Origin: a virus | IMG/VR virus record: IMGVR_UViG_3300023170_000082 | Coordinates: 1 to 35,697 of that record | DNA length: 35,697 nt | Direction: 5' to 3' (one strand) | Part shown: positions 1 to 7,398 of the stretch, piece after piece | Layout of the letters: every line of letters starts with the position of its first letter | Numbering within the stretch: position 1 is the stretch's first letter | Translations under genes and position numbers: made by a program | The notes under the pieces: model-generated | Database searches by the model: none | The model's input: only the letters and a program-made list of their open reading frames with translations | Told to the model about the DNA's origin: nothing

Positions 1-212
1 TTACATTCAACAACGCATACAAGTTTCCAACTTCAGACGGCACAGCAAATCAAGTTCTCTCTACAGACGGTAGTGGGACATTATCGTTTTCTACTGTATC
101 TGTATCACAAACTTTAACTGTTCTTGGTAGAAGTTCAAACACAAACATATCAATAACATCTGGCACCCTTGCAGTAGAAGGTAGATCAGGCAATGTAAAT
201 ATAGGAGTATAA
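1..212 (+). CDS. Tail fibre protein, C-terminal end only (5' truncated)
   Basis: An open frame enters from the window edge (first full codon at 3) and stops with TAA at 210-212, giving about 69 residues. It has a Gly/Ser/Thr-rich fibre segment (SDGTANQVLSTDGSGTLSFS) followed by SQTLTVLGRSSNTN. The last 35 or so residues match the C-terminus of the 1214-aa fibre ending at 35257 (SQTLTVIGRSANVN), but upstream of that the two differ completely. The Asn-Gly-Gln-Val-Leu/Gly-Ser-Gly-Thr-Leu-Ser-Phe-Ser stretch instead resembles the N-terminus of the S74 fibre at 3758. It is therefore the tail of a different fibre allele, followed by the same 141-aa tip gene one base later. The rest of the gene is not in the window. 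Confidence 0.75.
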   Translation, partial: TFNNAYKFPTSDGTANQVLSTDGSGTLSFSTVSVSQTLTVLGRSSNTNISITSGTLAVEGRSGNVNIGV

Positions 213-213
213 T

Positions 214-639
214 ATGGCAGCAAGATTTCCATTAATCGTAGATTCATCAGGAACACCTGCAATCGAAGAGATTGCAAGTGGTGATGTACTTGATCTAACT
301 GGATGTCAGGTAAAATTAGGTAGTGAAGCAACATTGACAGATGGTGCAACTATCTCATGGGATGTATCGACTTCTCCGATAGCAAAAGTTACTTTGGGTG
401 GCAATAGAACATTGTCTGCGCCAAGTAATGCAGTAGGATCAGGACAATACATATCTTTACTTGTAATACAGGACGGAACAGGTAGTAGAACTCTAACTTG
501 GAATGCAGTGTACGAATTCACAGCGGACACAGCACCAACACTTACAACCACTGCATCTTATGGTGATCTATTCACCTTTAGATACAATGGTACTAAGTGG
601 TTAGAAGTAGGCAGGAATCTAAATTTAGTATTGAGTTAA
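214..639 (+). CDS. Small fibre-tip/adhesin-like protein (141 aa), copy 1
   Basis: A 141-aa all-beta-looking protein rich in Gly, Ser and Thr, with no cysteine apart from one near residue 31 and no signal peptide. It lies one base after a fibre stop codon and one base before the LamG gene, so it belongs to the receptor-binding block. Its role as a fibre tip or fibre-associated domain is inferred from position and composition. A second copy at 35259-35684 differs at only two residues (T29S, S68A), although I count about 40 base differences in the first 312 bases. That is divergence under strong purifying selection. The ATG is in the stop-plus-one spacing typical of this cluster. Confidence 0.6.
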   Translation: MAARFPLIVDSSGTPAIEEIASGDVLDLTGCQVKLGSEATLTDGATISWDVSTSPIAKVTLGGNRTLSAPSNAVGSGQYISLLVIQDGTGSRTLTWNAVYEFTADTAPTLTTTASYGDLFTFRYNGTKWLEVGRNLNLVLS

Positions 640-652
640 TATGAGTTTATTA
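526..652 (+). repeat. 127-bp exact repeat, left copy
   Basis: Identical over 127 bases to 35571-35697. It spans the end of the 141-aa gene and the first codons of the LamG gene. The base before it differs (G at 525 against A at 35570) and the right copy ends at the window edge. Confidence 0.9.
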
Positions 653-2104
653 GCAGTAGCAGGAGCAAATTCAGCAGTAGCAGGTGGCTACGATATTGAT
701 AACTCTTTGAAGTTTGAGGAAGATAATCTTGAGCTACTTTATAAAACTTTTTCAGGCGAAGGTACTGGAGCAGGTAGAACATTTACCATTTCTACATGGT
801 GCAAAAGAACTGAACTTGGTGGTATTGATATAATTTTTGGTTTCGGTAGAGATACAAATGATTATGGAGATGGTGGTTTTAGAATAAATAGCGACCAGAT
901 TCAGCTTGTTAGTTTTCCTTATTCAGGTGGTGTAAATTCGTATAATATAAGAAGCACACAAGTATTAAGAGATACTTCTGCTTGGTATCATCTTATAGCA
1001 GCAGTAGATACTACACAGGCTACTACTTCAGATAGAGTAAGATTATATGTAAACGGAACAGAGATTACAGATTTTACGACATCAGATTATCCTGCACAAA
1101 ACTTTCAGTGGAAAGTTGGAAGAGCTGAAGAACATATGATTGGTAATAGACCAGACGCTTCTGCAACTGAAGGAGCAGGTTTTTCTACTCAAAATTTTAG
1201 TGGTTACATGGCTGAGTTTTATTTTGTAGATGGTCAATCTCTAGCACCTACAGACTTCGGAGAGTTTGACGAAGATACAGGAATTTGGAAACCTAAAGCC
1301 TATACAGGCTCTTATGGCACTAACGGATTTTATTTAGACTTTGAAAACTCTGCAAGTTTAGGAGCGGATGGAAGCGGTAATGGTAATAACTTTACCCTAA
1401 ACAACATCACATCCGCAGACCAAGCAACCGATACGCCTACTAATAATTTTGCAACGCTTAATCCTTTACTAGCCATTGATACTGCTTGGACTTATACAGA
1501 TGGAGCAACAAGTGGTTATGATGCAGGTGGAGATTCCTTTGCTGAAGGAACTATAGGTTTTACAAATGGCAAATGGTATTACGAGATAGTTCAACCTGCT
1601 GAAAGTGGAAATCCAAGTGCAAATATGATGATGGGTTATGGAAGACCAAATCTTTGGGGTACAACTTCCAACGTAGGTGGAGATACTTATAGCTTTGCAT
1701 ACAATCGTACAGGGGTTGTTTTTTATAATGGTACTACTACAAGTGGATGGAGTGCTTATTCTAAAGATGATGTAGTTATGGTTGCGATAGATACAACTAA
1801 TGGATTTGCTTACTTTGGAGTTAATGGTACTTGGGGAAATGGTGGCGTTCCAACAAGCGGAGCATCAGGAACTGGTGCTTTTGATTATGATAGTTTAGTA
1901 ACTAATATATCTGTTGGAGATTTATTAATTCCTGCTCTAGCAGCAGGTAATGCAGGTAATATTATAGAAGTCAACTTTGGTGGCTTTACTGAGTTTCCAA
2001 TAGCATCAGGCAATACAGACGAGAATGGCTACGGAAACTTTGAATATGCACCACCTTCAGGCTACTACGCCTTATGCAGTAAAAACTTAGCGGAGTTCGG
2101 ATAA
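641..2104 (+). CDS. LamG/concanavalin-like plus SPRY-like adhesion protein
   Basis: A 487-aa protein with two beta-sandwich lectin-type domains. Residues about 20-210 read as a LamG/concanavalin A-like domain: NSLKFEEDNLELL, then FTISTWCKR, AWYHLIAAVDTT, VRLYVNGTEI and a closing AEFYFVDGQSL. Residues about 285-470 read as a SPRY/B30.2-like domain: GKWYYEIVQ, MMMGYGR, YSFAYNRTGVVFYNG, VMVAIDTTNGFAYFGVNGTW and PALAAGNAGNIIEVNFGG. Such domains bind glycans or surface proteins, so this is probably part of the host-recognition apparatus at the tail tip. The gene starts one base after the 141-aa gene and ends one base before the next adhesin. The final 12 bases of the window begin another copy of this gene. 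Confidence 0.7.
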   Translation: MSLLAVAGANSAVAGGYDIDNSLKFEEDNLELLYKTFSGEGTGAGRTFTISTWCKRTELGGIDIIFGFGRDTNDYGDGGFRINSDQIQLVSFPYSGGVNSYNIRSTQVLRDTSAWYHLIAAVDTTQATTSDRVRLYVNGTEITDFTTSDYPAQNFQWKVGRAEEHMIGNRPDASATEGAGFSTQNFSGYMAEFYFVDGQSLAPTDFGEFDEDTGIWKPKAYTGSYGTNGFYLDFENSASLGADGSGNGNNFTLNNITSADQATDTPTNNFATLNPLLAIDTAWTYTDGATSGYDAGGDSFAEGTIGFTNGKWYYEIVQPAESGNPSANMMMGYGRPNLWGTTSNVGGDTYSFAYNRTGVVFYNGTTTSGWSAYSKDDVVMVAIDTTNGFAYFGVNGTWGNGGVPTSGASGTGAFDYDSLVTNISVGDLLIPALAAGNAGNIIEVNFGGFTEFPIASGNTDENGYGNFEYAPPSGYYALCSKNLAEFG

Positions 2105-2105
2105 T

Positions 2106-3170
2106 ATGGCTTATACAACAATAGACGACCCATCAGCACATTTTCAGACTGCTACTTATACTGGTACAGGCTCTACACAATCTATTACAAATGATGGTAA
2201 TAGTGATTTACAACCTGATTGGTTATGGATAAAAGCTAGAAGCACAGGAACTAGTCATTTATTAAATGATTCAAGTCGTGGGGTTACTGAATATCTTTTT
2301 TCTAATTTAACTAATGCGGAAACAACAAGCTCTGTTGATGTTACTTCTTTTAATTCAGATGGTTTCAGTTTATCAACTGGTGCATCTGTTAATGGTAGCG
2401 GTCAAACTTTTGCAGCTTGGCAATGGAAAGCCAATGGTGGAACGACTAGCTCTAATACAGATGGAACGCTAACCTCTACAGTACAAGCAAATACCGATGC
2501 AGGTTTTAGTATTGTTACTTACTCAAATCCAGCTACAGGAAATAAAACTGTAGGACATGGATTAGGTGTGCAACCTGAAGTAATTATATTTAAAAATACA
2601 GTAGATGTTGTTGATTGGCATGTTGCGAGTAAATATCTAACAAACTACAGAACTTATGGGATGCAGCTTAATTCAGACAATTCACAAGCAATTTATTCAA
2701 ATGCAATGAATAGTACCGAGCCTACCTCTTCCGTATTTAGTATAGGTGGTATATCAAGAACTGGTGATAATGGAAACGAGGTTGTAGCTTACTGCTTCGC
2801 ATCTAAACAGGGCTACAGTAAAATCGGCAAATATGTGGGAAACGGAAGCACAACTAATGGAGCATTTGTTTATACAGGATTTAAACCTGCTTTTGTTATG
2901 ATTAAAGCTATTAATGCTACAAAAAATTGGGTTATGTTAGATAATAAAAGACTTGGATATAATGGTGGTATGTATTATCTTTACGCTAATACATCAGGAG
3001 CAGAAGGAGAAACACCAAGTTCAGGCGGACATATAGACCTTTTAAGCAACGGATTTAAAATTTATGATAACTGGACATTAACAAATCAAAATGGTGTAGA
3101 TTATCTATACATGGCATTTGCAGAAAATCCATTTGTAACATCAACAGGCATACCAACAACAGCAAGATAA
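2106..3170 (+). CDS. Tail adhesin with three internal repeats (DUF7483-like)
   Basis: A 354-aa protein made of three related modules of roughly 115 residues. Each begins with a Gly-Asn/Thr-Gly-rich turn, continues with a hydrophobic strand such as PDWLWIKAR, PEVIIFKNT or PAFVMIKAI, then a Trp-containing strand (TSHLLNDSSRG, DWHVASKYL, NWVMLDNKRLG), and ends in an aromatic strand (FAAWQWKA, VVAYCFASKQG, YLYMAFAENPF). This pattern is common in fibre-associated proteins of marine phages, which I recall being annotated as DUF7483. It sits between the LamG/SPRY protein and a fibre-assembly protein. A role in adhesion is inferred from structure and context; no enzymatic motif is visible. Confidence 0.6.
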   Translation: MAYTTIDDPSAHFQTATYTGTGSTQSITNDGNSDLQPDWLWIKARSTGTSHLLNDSSRGVTEYLFSNLTNAETTSSVDVTSFNSDGFSLSTGASVNGSGQTFAAWQWKANGGTTSSNTDGTLTSTVQANTDAGFSIVTYSNPATGNKTVGHGLGVQPEVIIFKNTVDVVDWHVASKYLTNYRTYGMQLNSDNSQAIYSNAMNSTEPTSSVFSIGGISRTGDNGNEVVAYCFASKQGYSKIGKYVGNGSTTNGAFVYTGFKPAFVMIKAINATKNWVMLDNKRLGYNGGMYYLYANTSGAEGETPSSGGHIDLLSNGFKIYDNWTLTNQNGVDYLYMAFAENPFVTSTGIPTTAR

Positions 3171-3189
3171 TATATAATAGGAATTAATT

Positions 3190-3756
3190 ATGTGGGCATT
3201 AGTAGAAAACAATCAGGTAGTAAAAGTCTTTACAAGACCTAAAGCTATTACTATTGGAGAGAACCAATATCCAAGCAATATAATGCAGGTTTGGTCTAAT
3301 GACGAACTAGAAGCTATAGGCATCTATGCAGTACATTCAGATTACTCCAATGTAAAAGATAAAGCATATTACATTAATGGTGCTGAATCTTTTGTCTTTG
3401 AGGATGGTCAAGTCAATCACAGCTTTGCAGAAGCTACACCAAAAGAAATAGACGATGTAACTGACGAAGATGGTAATGTTACTTTAGGTCTTAAATCTCA
3501 ACATAAAGAAATAATCAATCAACAAGCAGGCGGTTTATTACAACCTACTGACTGGTATGTCATCAGAGAATCAGAAGGCGGTTCAGCTTGTCCAGATAAC
3601 ATAGCATCTTGGAGAACTAGCGTAAGAACCAAGTCTAATGAGATGTGTGCCATGATTGATGGTGCTGCTGATGTCGATGCTCTTGCAGCTTTATACGAAT
3701 ACGACATTGAAACACATACAAGACCGCTTGGTGAGTTTCCAGTCTTAGGAAGCTAA
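3190..3756 (+). CDS. Tail fibre assembly-like protein
   Basis: A 188-aa protein. The N-terminus (MWALVENNQVVKVFTRPKAI) and the C-terminal segment LLQPTDWYVIRESEGG followed by IASWRTSVRTKSNEM match the pattern of phage proteins annotated as tail fibre assembly or DUF4376-like. These usually lie next to fibres and help them fold or attach. Here it lies directly before the S74 fibre (one base gap), which is its likely client. An AGGAA-type ribosome site precedes the ATG. The short gap upstream (3171-3189) contains a TATAAT hexamer but no convincing -35. Confidence 0.6.
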   Translation: MWALVENNQVVKVFTRPKAITIGENQYPSNIMQVWSNDELEAIGIYAVHSDYSNVKDKAYYINGAESFVFEDGQVNHSFAEATPKEIDDVTDEDGNVTLGLKSQHKEIINQQAGGLLQPTDWYVIRESEGGSACPDNIASWRTSVRTKSNEMCAMIDGAADVDALAALYEYDIETHTRPLGEFPVLGS

Positions 3757-3757
3757 C

Positions 3758-5101
3758 ATGGCAAATACGAAAGTACCAAGTGAATTAATAGCAGATAACT
3801 CTGTTGGCATAACTCAGCTTAATGTATCTGATGGAACTAATGGTCAGGTACTTACCACTAATGGTTCTGGTACTTTATCTTTTTCTACCATTTCAGGTTA
3901 TACGGATAGTGATGTAGAAACCTATCTAAACACCTCTGCTATCTATACTGATGCTACCAATGATAGATTGGGTATTGGTACGAGTTCGCCTTCTGGAAAC
4001 CTCCATGTAGACGGCGGAGAGGTATTCTTTACCTCCACAGGTAACTCAAAACTTCAAATTAAGGCAGGTAACACGTCGTCGTCGTTTATTGAGTTTGGCG
4101 ATTCAGATGATGGAAATGTAGGTCGATTGCTTTATTCACATTCTGACAACAGTATGCAATTTACTGTTAACGCAGCAGAACGCATGCGTATCGACTCATC
4201 AGGCAATGTTGGAATAGGAGCAACATCTCTACTATCATCTGGTGGTGCAGATGCAACAACCTTCACTGTAAAAGCTACTCAGTATCCTCAAATATTTATG
4301 ATTGCATCAAATGCTGCTGCTAATAGTACAACTTATAGACAAATTGTACGACATACGCGTGAGTATCAAATTCAAGCCATGAACGATGCAGGAAGTGGCG
4401 AACAAACTGCTTATGAAATCAATCGAGCAAGTGGTTCTAGTTCAATTGACTCCCAAAAATGGTTTGTTGGAACTTCAGAAGCCATGAGGATTGATAGTTC
4501 AGGGAATTTAAGAGTTGGCTTATCAAATTCTACACCTGCTAATAATACAGAAGCAGGATTTTTAGCAGGTTCAGCAAGTGGCTATGCTTCATGTTTTATA
4601 CAGATACCAAATAATGCAGTTAATGGTTACGGCATACTTGGATTTTATGCAGGTAGCACACTACTAGGTAATATTACTAAAACAGGTTCAAATAGCTGTG
4701 CTTACAATACTTCATCAGACTACAGACTAAAAGAAAATGTTAATTATGACTTTAATGCTCTTGATAGAGTTGCACAATTAAAACCTGCTAGATTTAATTT
4801 TATAGCCGATGCAGATAAAACAGTAGATGGCTTCTTAGCACACGAAGTACAAGACATAGTTCCTGAAGCTATTACAGGTGTTAAAGATGAAATGCAGGAA
4901 GAAGAATACGAAGTAACTCCTGCTGTTCTAGACGAAGATGGAAACGTAGTAACTGAAGCAGTTATGGGTACTAGAGAAGTTCCTAAGTATCAAGGCATAG
5001 ACCAATCTAAACTTGTACCGCTTCTTACCAAAGCCATCCAAGAACAACAAACCATCATTGATGACCTCAAAGCAAGAATAGAAACATTAGAAAACTCATA
5101 A
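3758..5101 (+). CDS. Tail fibre with C-terminal S74 intramolecular chaperone
   Basis: A 447-aa fibre or tailspike. The N-terminal part contains NGQVLTTNGSGTLSFS and RLGIGTSSPSGNLHVDGG, typical of trimeric fibre stalks. RMRIDSSGNVGIG and AMRIDSSGNLRVG are two copies of a repeat of the stalk. The C-terminus is a peptidase S74 (endosialidase-type) chaperone: TSSDYRLK at residues 318-325 gives the Ser-Asp-x-Arg-x-Lys autocleavage motif, then ARFNF, GFLAHEVQDIVPEAI and a final coiled coil (QQTIIDDLKARIETLENS). In this family the chaperone drives trimerisation and then cuts itself off before the Ser. It ends the adhesion block; a short AT-rich gap with a possible promoter follows. Confidence 0.85.
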   Translation: MANTKVPSELIADNSVGITQLNVSDGTNGQVLTTNGSGTLSFSTISGYTDSDVETYLNTSAIYTDATNDRLGIGTSSPSGNLHVDGGEVFFTSTGNSKLQIKAGNTSSSFIEFGDSDDGNVGRLLYSHSDNSMQFTVNAAERMRIDSSGNVGIGATSLLSSGGADATTFTVKATQYPQIFMIASNAAANSTTYRQIVRHTREYQIQAMNDAGSGEQTAYEINRASGSSSIDSQKWFVGTSEAMRIDSSGNLRVGLSNSTPANNTEAGFLAGSASGYASCFIQIPNNAVNGYGILGFYAGSTLLGNITKTGSNSCAYNTSSDYRLKENVNYDFNALDRVAQLKPARFNFIADADKTVDGFLAHEVQDIVPEAITGVKDEMQEEEYEVTPAVLDEDGNVVTEAVMGTREVPKYQGIDQSKLVPLLTKAIQEQQTIIDDLKARIETLENS

Positions 5102-5111
5102 AAAAATAATA

Positions 5112-5117
5112 TATAAT
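5112..5117 (+). promoter_or_regulatory. Possible -10 element before the lysis/accessory genes
   Basis: A perfect TATAAT lies in the 41-base gap between the S74 fibre and the 78-aa gene. The best -35 is poor (TTAGAA at 5087-5092 with a 19-base spacer, inside the fibre gene). It may give extra transcription of the lysis genes, but the region is so AT-rich that it could be chance. Confidence 0.3.
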
Positions 5118-5142
5118 TAAGTAAAACTTTTAGGAGAAAAAC

Positions 5143-5379
5143 ATGGAGAAAAAAGATAATAACAACATGAACGAAGATTCAATAATCATCACTTTAGACG
5201 ATAAGCAATTTAGAGCTTCTGAACTTAACGATGACCAGAAAGTTCTTGCTGCTGAGTTACATGGTATCGCTGATGAAATGCGACAACTGGAAGCTAGGTT
5301 TAACAAGCTCAACAGAGATAAAAACTATCGCATCTTGGATTTTCAAAACAGCTTAGAACAACCTGAAGAGGAGAAATAA
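5143..5379 (+). CDS. Small charged coiled-coil protein, function unknown
   Basis: A 78-aa soluble protein, strongly charged. It has an N-terminal Asp/Asn-rich segment and a helix around residues 28-60 (AAELHGIADEMRQLEARFNKL) with heptad-like spacing of hydrophobic residues. A clear AGGAG lies about 7 bases before the ATG. It opens the run leading to the holin and endolysin, and ends directly against the 30-aa membrane peptide (TAA followed by ATG with no gap). I do not recognise a family. A role linked to lysis or virion structure is only suggested by position. Confidence 0.6.
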   Translation: MEKKDNNNMNEDSIIITLDDKQFRASELNDDQKVLAAELHGIADEMRQLEARFNKLNRDKNYRILDFQNSLEQPEEEK

Positions 5380-5472
5380 ATGTTTGAAGTATTAACTATC
5401 GCAAATTCAATTTTCATTATTATGCTTTCTTGGATGCATAAAGATCTTATCGAAAAGGTATTTAAAAAATAA
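5380..5472 (+). CDS. 30-aa membrane microprotein in the lysis region
   Basis: A 30-codon frame starts immediately after the preceding stop codon and ends in TAA that shares its last base with the next ATG at 5472. GAGGAG lies just upstream of the ATG. The peptide has one hydrophobic helix (residues 4-18, about VLTIANSIFIIMLSW) and a basic C-terminus (EKVFKK). Tight coupling at both ends supports real translation. It is a single-span membrane peptide and might tune holin activity, but that is inference from its place. Confidence 0.55.
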   Translation: MFEVLTIANSIFIIMLSWMHKDLIEKVFKK

Positions 5473-5708
5473 TGCCTGCTCGTGTTACTGCATCTGATGT
5501 TAATTTGGAACTCCAGAAACATGAGGTGCAATGTAGTGAAAGATGGTCACAAAACTGGAACAGGATGAAAAAGATTGAATCCAGTATCGAAAATCTAGAA
5601 TCTAAACTTGATACTCAATTTGAAAGACTGGATAAAAAAATAACTTATATGATAGTCACTGGATTCTTTTTAATTCTTGGTACATTAGTAGCAGCAGTAT
5701 TTGCATAA
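5472..5708 (+). CDS. Coiled-coil protein with C-terminal membrane anchor (XhlA/holin-associated type)
   Basis: A 78-aa protein. Residues about 25-55 form a charged coiled coil (MKKIESSIENLESKLDTQFERLDKK) and residues 57-77 form one membrane segment (TYMIVTGFFLILGTLVAAVF). This layout is that of XhlA-like and other accessory lysis proteins. The start codon overlaps the previous TAA by one base. It lies three genes before the endolysin, so a helper role in lysis is likely, though not proved. It could also be a tail or virion membrane protein. Confidence 0.6.
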   Translation: MPARVTASDVNLELQKHEVQCSERWSQNWNRMKKIESSIENLESKLDTQFERLDKKITYMIVTGFFLILGTLVAAVFA

Positions 5709-5714
5709 ATCACA

Positions 5715-5864
5715 ATGGCTAAACCAAAAAAGTCAGTAGCCAAGACTCACGATTACCAGAGAGCCAAAACTAAACGAACCTCTATTGGCTCTTCACCAAA
5801 TACCTATCCCAAAAACAAAAACAAAAAAGCTCAGTTCAAAAAGTATAGAGGTCAGGGAAGATGA
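5715..5864 (+). CDS. 49-aa very basic protein, conserved type in phages
   Basis: A 49-codon frame from ATG 5715 to a TGA that overlaps the holin ATG as ATGA (5861-5864). The product is extremely basic: MAKPKKSVAKTHDYQRAKTK at the start, an SPNTYPKNKNKK stretch and the end KKYRGQGR. I recall short phage proteins with the same SxPNTxPKNK and KxYRGQGR pattern. No fold or function is known to me. High charge suggests binding to nucleic acid or acidic surfaces. Coupling to the holin supports expression with the lysis genes. Confidence 0.6.
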   Translation: MAKPKKSVAKTHDYQRAKTKRTSIGSSPNTYPKNKNKKAQFKKYRGQGR

Positions 5865-6244
5865 TTGATAAATTCATAGAGCCAGTCAGCAAGATTTTAG
5901 ATAAGTTTGTTGCTGATAAAGATTTAAAAGCTAAGTTGCAACACGAATTGAATACAGAATTACACAAAGCAAACATGGCTCAGATTGAGCTTAACAAAGT
6001 TGAAGCAGGACACAGATCAATCTTTGTTGCAGGATGGAGACCATTTCTAGGGTGGGCATTATCTTTTGCTATGGCATGGCATTATGTCTTAGCTCCACTA
6101 ATTCTTTTTATTGCAGCTTTCTTTGGCAAGACATTACCAACATTACCTCAGTTTGATATGGCAAGTCTTATGACAGTGCTAATGGGTATGCTTGGACTTG
6201 GTGGACTAAGAACTTATGAGAAGGCAAAAGGTTTAACCAAATAA
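5861..6244 (+). CDS. Holin, 3TM GTA-type (PF11351-like)
   Basis: A 127-aa protein. The N-terminal amphipathic part (residues 1-50) is followed by the family signature GHRSIFVAGWRPFLGW (about 50-65), membrane segments around 62-80 and 76-94, and a third hydrophobic stretch with LMTVLMGMLGLGGLRTYEK near the C-terminus. This matches the 3TM holin family found in gene transfer agents and many marine phages. Holins open the inner membrane to release the endolysin. The endolysin gene overlaps its stop codon by one base, the usual lysis cassette. Confidence 0.85.
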   Translation: MIDKFIEPVSKILDKFVADKDLKAKLQHELNTELHKANMAQIELNKVEAGHRSIFVAGWRPFLGWALSFAMAWHYVLAPLILFIAAFFGKTLPTLPQFDMASLMTVLMGMLGLGGLRTYEKAKGLTK

Positions 6245-6696
6245 TGTATTTAGCTATGAATGAAAATAAGATAGACTACGCTACTCTCAAAAAAGAGATC
6301 ATTGAAAAAGAAGGCATGGTGCTTCACTGCTATGATGACCCTTTAGGAAAGAAAACTATCGGGGTGGGTAGACTAATAACTGAAGATGGGGGAATCACAG
6401 AAGAAGAAGCACTATATCTTCTTGATAATGACATCAAGAAAATAGAACAGTTCTTAGATGAAAGGTGGGCAATCTGGAGAGACCTACCTCTTGATGCTCA
6501 ATACGTAACTTTTGATCTTTGCTTTAATGTCGGACTAAACGGATTCATGGCATTTAGAAAGACCAGAGCTTACATGGAACTAGGCGAATGGGATAAAGCA
6601 GCAGAAGAGCTGTTGAACTCAAAGTATCATGAGCAGCTTCCAAGACGAAGCATGATCAATTCTGAAAGATTAAGGAAGTGTGCTGATAGCTCATAA
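6244..6696 (+). CDS. Endolysin, GH24 phage-type lysozyme
   Basis: A 150-aa muramidase that cleaves the beta-1,4 bond of peptidoglycan. The T4-lysozyme triad is present: E23 (in EKEGMVLHCY), D32 and T38 (KKTIGVG). The conserved VTFDLCFNVG (NxG-type helix) and a final RRSMINSERLRKC follow. Length is slightly shorter than T4 lysozyme (164 aa). No signal peptide or SAR anchor is seen, so it depends on the holin. The ATG at 6244 overlaps the holin stop; a second ATG at 6256 (MNENK) would also leave the domain whole. Confidence 0.92.
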   Translation: MYLAMNENKIDYATLKKEIIEKEGMVLHCYDDPLGKKTIGVGRLITEDGGITEEEALYLLDNDIKKIEQFLDERWAIWRDLPLDAQYVTFDLCFNVGLNGFMAFRKTRAYMELGEWDKAAEELLNSKYHEQLPRRSMINSERLRKCADSS

Positions 6697-6701
6697 GTGT
6701 C

Positions 6702-7091
6702 ATGGCTCTGCATCATACTCACCACATAGGTAATGCAGGAGAGTTTTTAGCTGCAAGCATCATTGCCCAAGTTGCAGACCAAGTATTCATAACCAGTCAA
6801 GGCATCGCAGATATAGTTTTTGAATACGATTATCAATTCTATAGATGCCAAGTCAAAACCAAATCACAACACGAAATCCATCGCATCAATTGGCGATTTG
6901 ATCTGAGACGTAGCAAAGCAAAAGACAGACAATATCCAGAGAACACCATAGATCTGTATGCTCTGGTTTCTTTAGAGCTGCGGAACGTAGTCTTTATCAG
7001 AGATCACACTGACAAGCAGATCACCATTAAAGATGAGCATATGAAGCACAATGATGCGGTCAAAAATCTCTTAGATGTCCTAGAAAAATAA
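6702..7091 (+). CDS. PD-(D/E)XK endonuclease-like protein
   Basis: A 129-aa protein with a compact PD-(D/E)XK core: E14 in GNAGEFLAASII, D37 in GIADIVFEY and Q50-x-K52 in RCQVKTKS. Gln in place of the second acidic residue is accepted in several nuclease families (PDDEXK_5-like). It begins five bases after the endolysin and ends just before a promoter, so it is the last gene of the late block on the circular map. It may cut DNA in packaging, recombination or host DNA breakdown; the substrate is unknown. It is the first of four such nuclease-like genes here. Confidence 0.65.
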   Translation: MALHHTHHIGNAGEFLAASIIAQVADQVFITSQGIADIVFEYDYQFYRCQVKTKSQHEIHRINWRFDLRRSKAKDRQYPENTIDLYALVSLELRNVVFIRDHTDKQITIKDEHMKHNDAVKNLLDVLEK

Positions 7092-7104
7092 TTTAAATAA
7101 ATTG

Positions 7105-7134
7105 TTTACTTATATACTTATTAATGTGTATAAT
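7105..7134 (+). promoter_or_regulatory. Candidate early promoter (sigma70-like)
   Basis: TTTACT (7105-7110) and a perfect TATAAT (7129-7134) are separated by 18 bases, directly upstream of the first early gene. Transcription would start near 7141, inside the CCCTTAT/ATAAGGG palindrome. The position, between lysis and early genes, is where an early promoter is expected. The -35 match is 4 of 6. Confidence 0.55.
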
Positions 7135-7135
7135 A

Positions 7136-7157
7136 CCCTTATGTTAATCAATAAGGG
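7136..7157 (+). promoter_or_regulatory. Perfect 7-bp inverted repeat overlapping the early start site
   Basis: CCCTTAT (7136-7142) and ATAAGGG (7151-7157) pair perfectly around an 8-base loop. The repeat begins one base after the -10 box, so it spans the expected transcription start and includes the AAGGGA ribosome site of the next gene. It could be an operator for a dimeric regulator or an mRNA hairpin that masks the ribosome site. Confidence 0.5.
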
Positions 7158-7164
7158 AAAAAAG

Positions 7165-7398
7165 ATGACACAAAAACACAGAGCAAAAAAACTAGCGATA
7201 GGCAAATACCTTTACAGAGGTTATCAAATCGTCAGAGCATCAGATTATTATGATTCAGATTATGTTCATTGGAATATAGGTAATTGGGAAAAATGCCCTC
7301 TAACTGGTACTGAGGGATGGTCTTACAATGATTCAGCCAATACATTATCTGATGCTAAGTGGCTGATTGATAGTTGCGAAGATAGGAAGGTAGTGTAA
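7165..7398 (+). CDS. Early protein of unknown function (77 aa)
   Basis: I chose ATG 7165 because AAGGGA lies 6 bases upstream. The longer frame upstream would run through the promoter and palindrome. The 77-aa product is soluble, with a basic N-terminus (MTQKHRAKKLAIGKYLYRG) and many aromatic residues (DYYDSDYVHWNIGNWEK). No motif is recognised. It is the first gene after the candidate early promoter and its TAA overlaps the next ATG. Early position suggests a host-takeover role, which is only inference. Confidence 0.6.
   Translation: MTQKHRAKKLAIGKYLYRGYQIVRASDYYDSDYVHWNIGNWEKCPLTGTEGWSYNDSANTLSDAKWLIDSCEDRKVV

Noticed and set aside
214-639. Diversity-generating retroelement template/variable repeat pair with 35259-35684
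   Set aside because: Differences are mostly synonymous and not confined to adenines, and no reverse transcriptase gene is present.
3173-3178. TATAAT in the gap before the fibre assembly gene
   Set aside because: No -35 at a proper distance and the gap is only 19 bases of AT-rich DNA; chance is likely.
7102-7398. Longer form of the first early gene starting at 7102
   Set aside because: It would begin with TTG inside the promoter and read through the palindrome, whereas ATG 7165 has a clear ribosome site.
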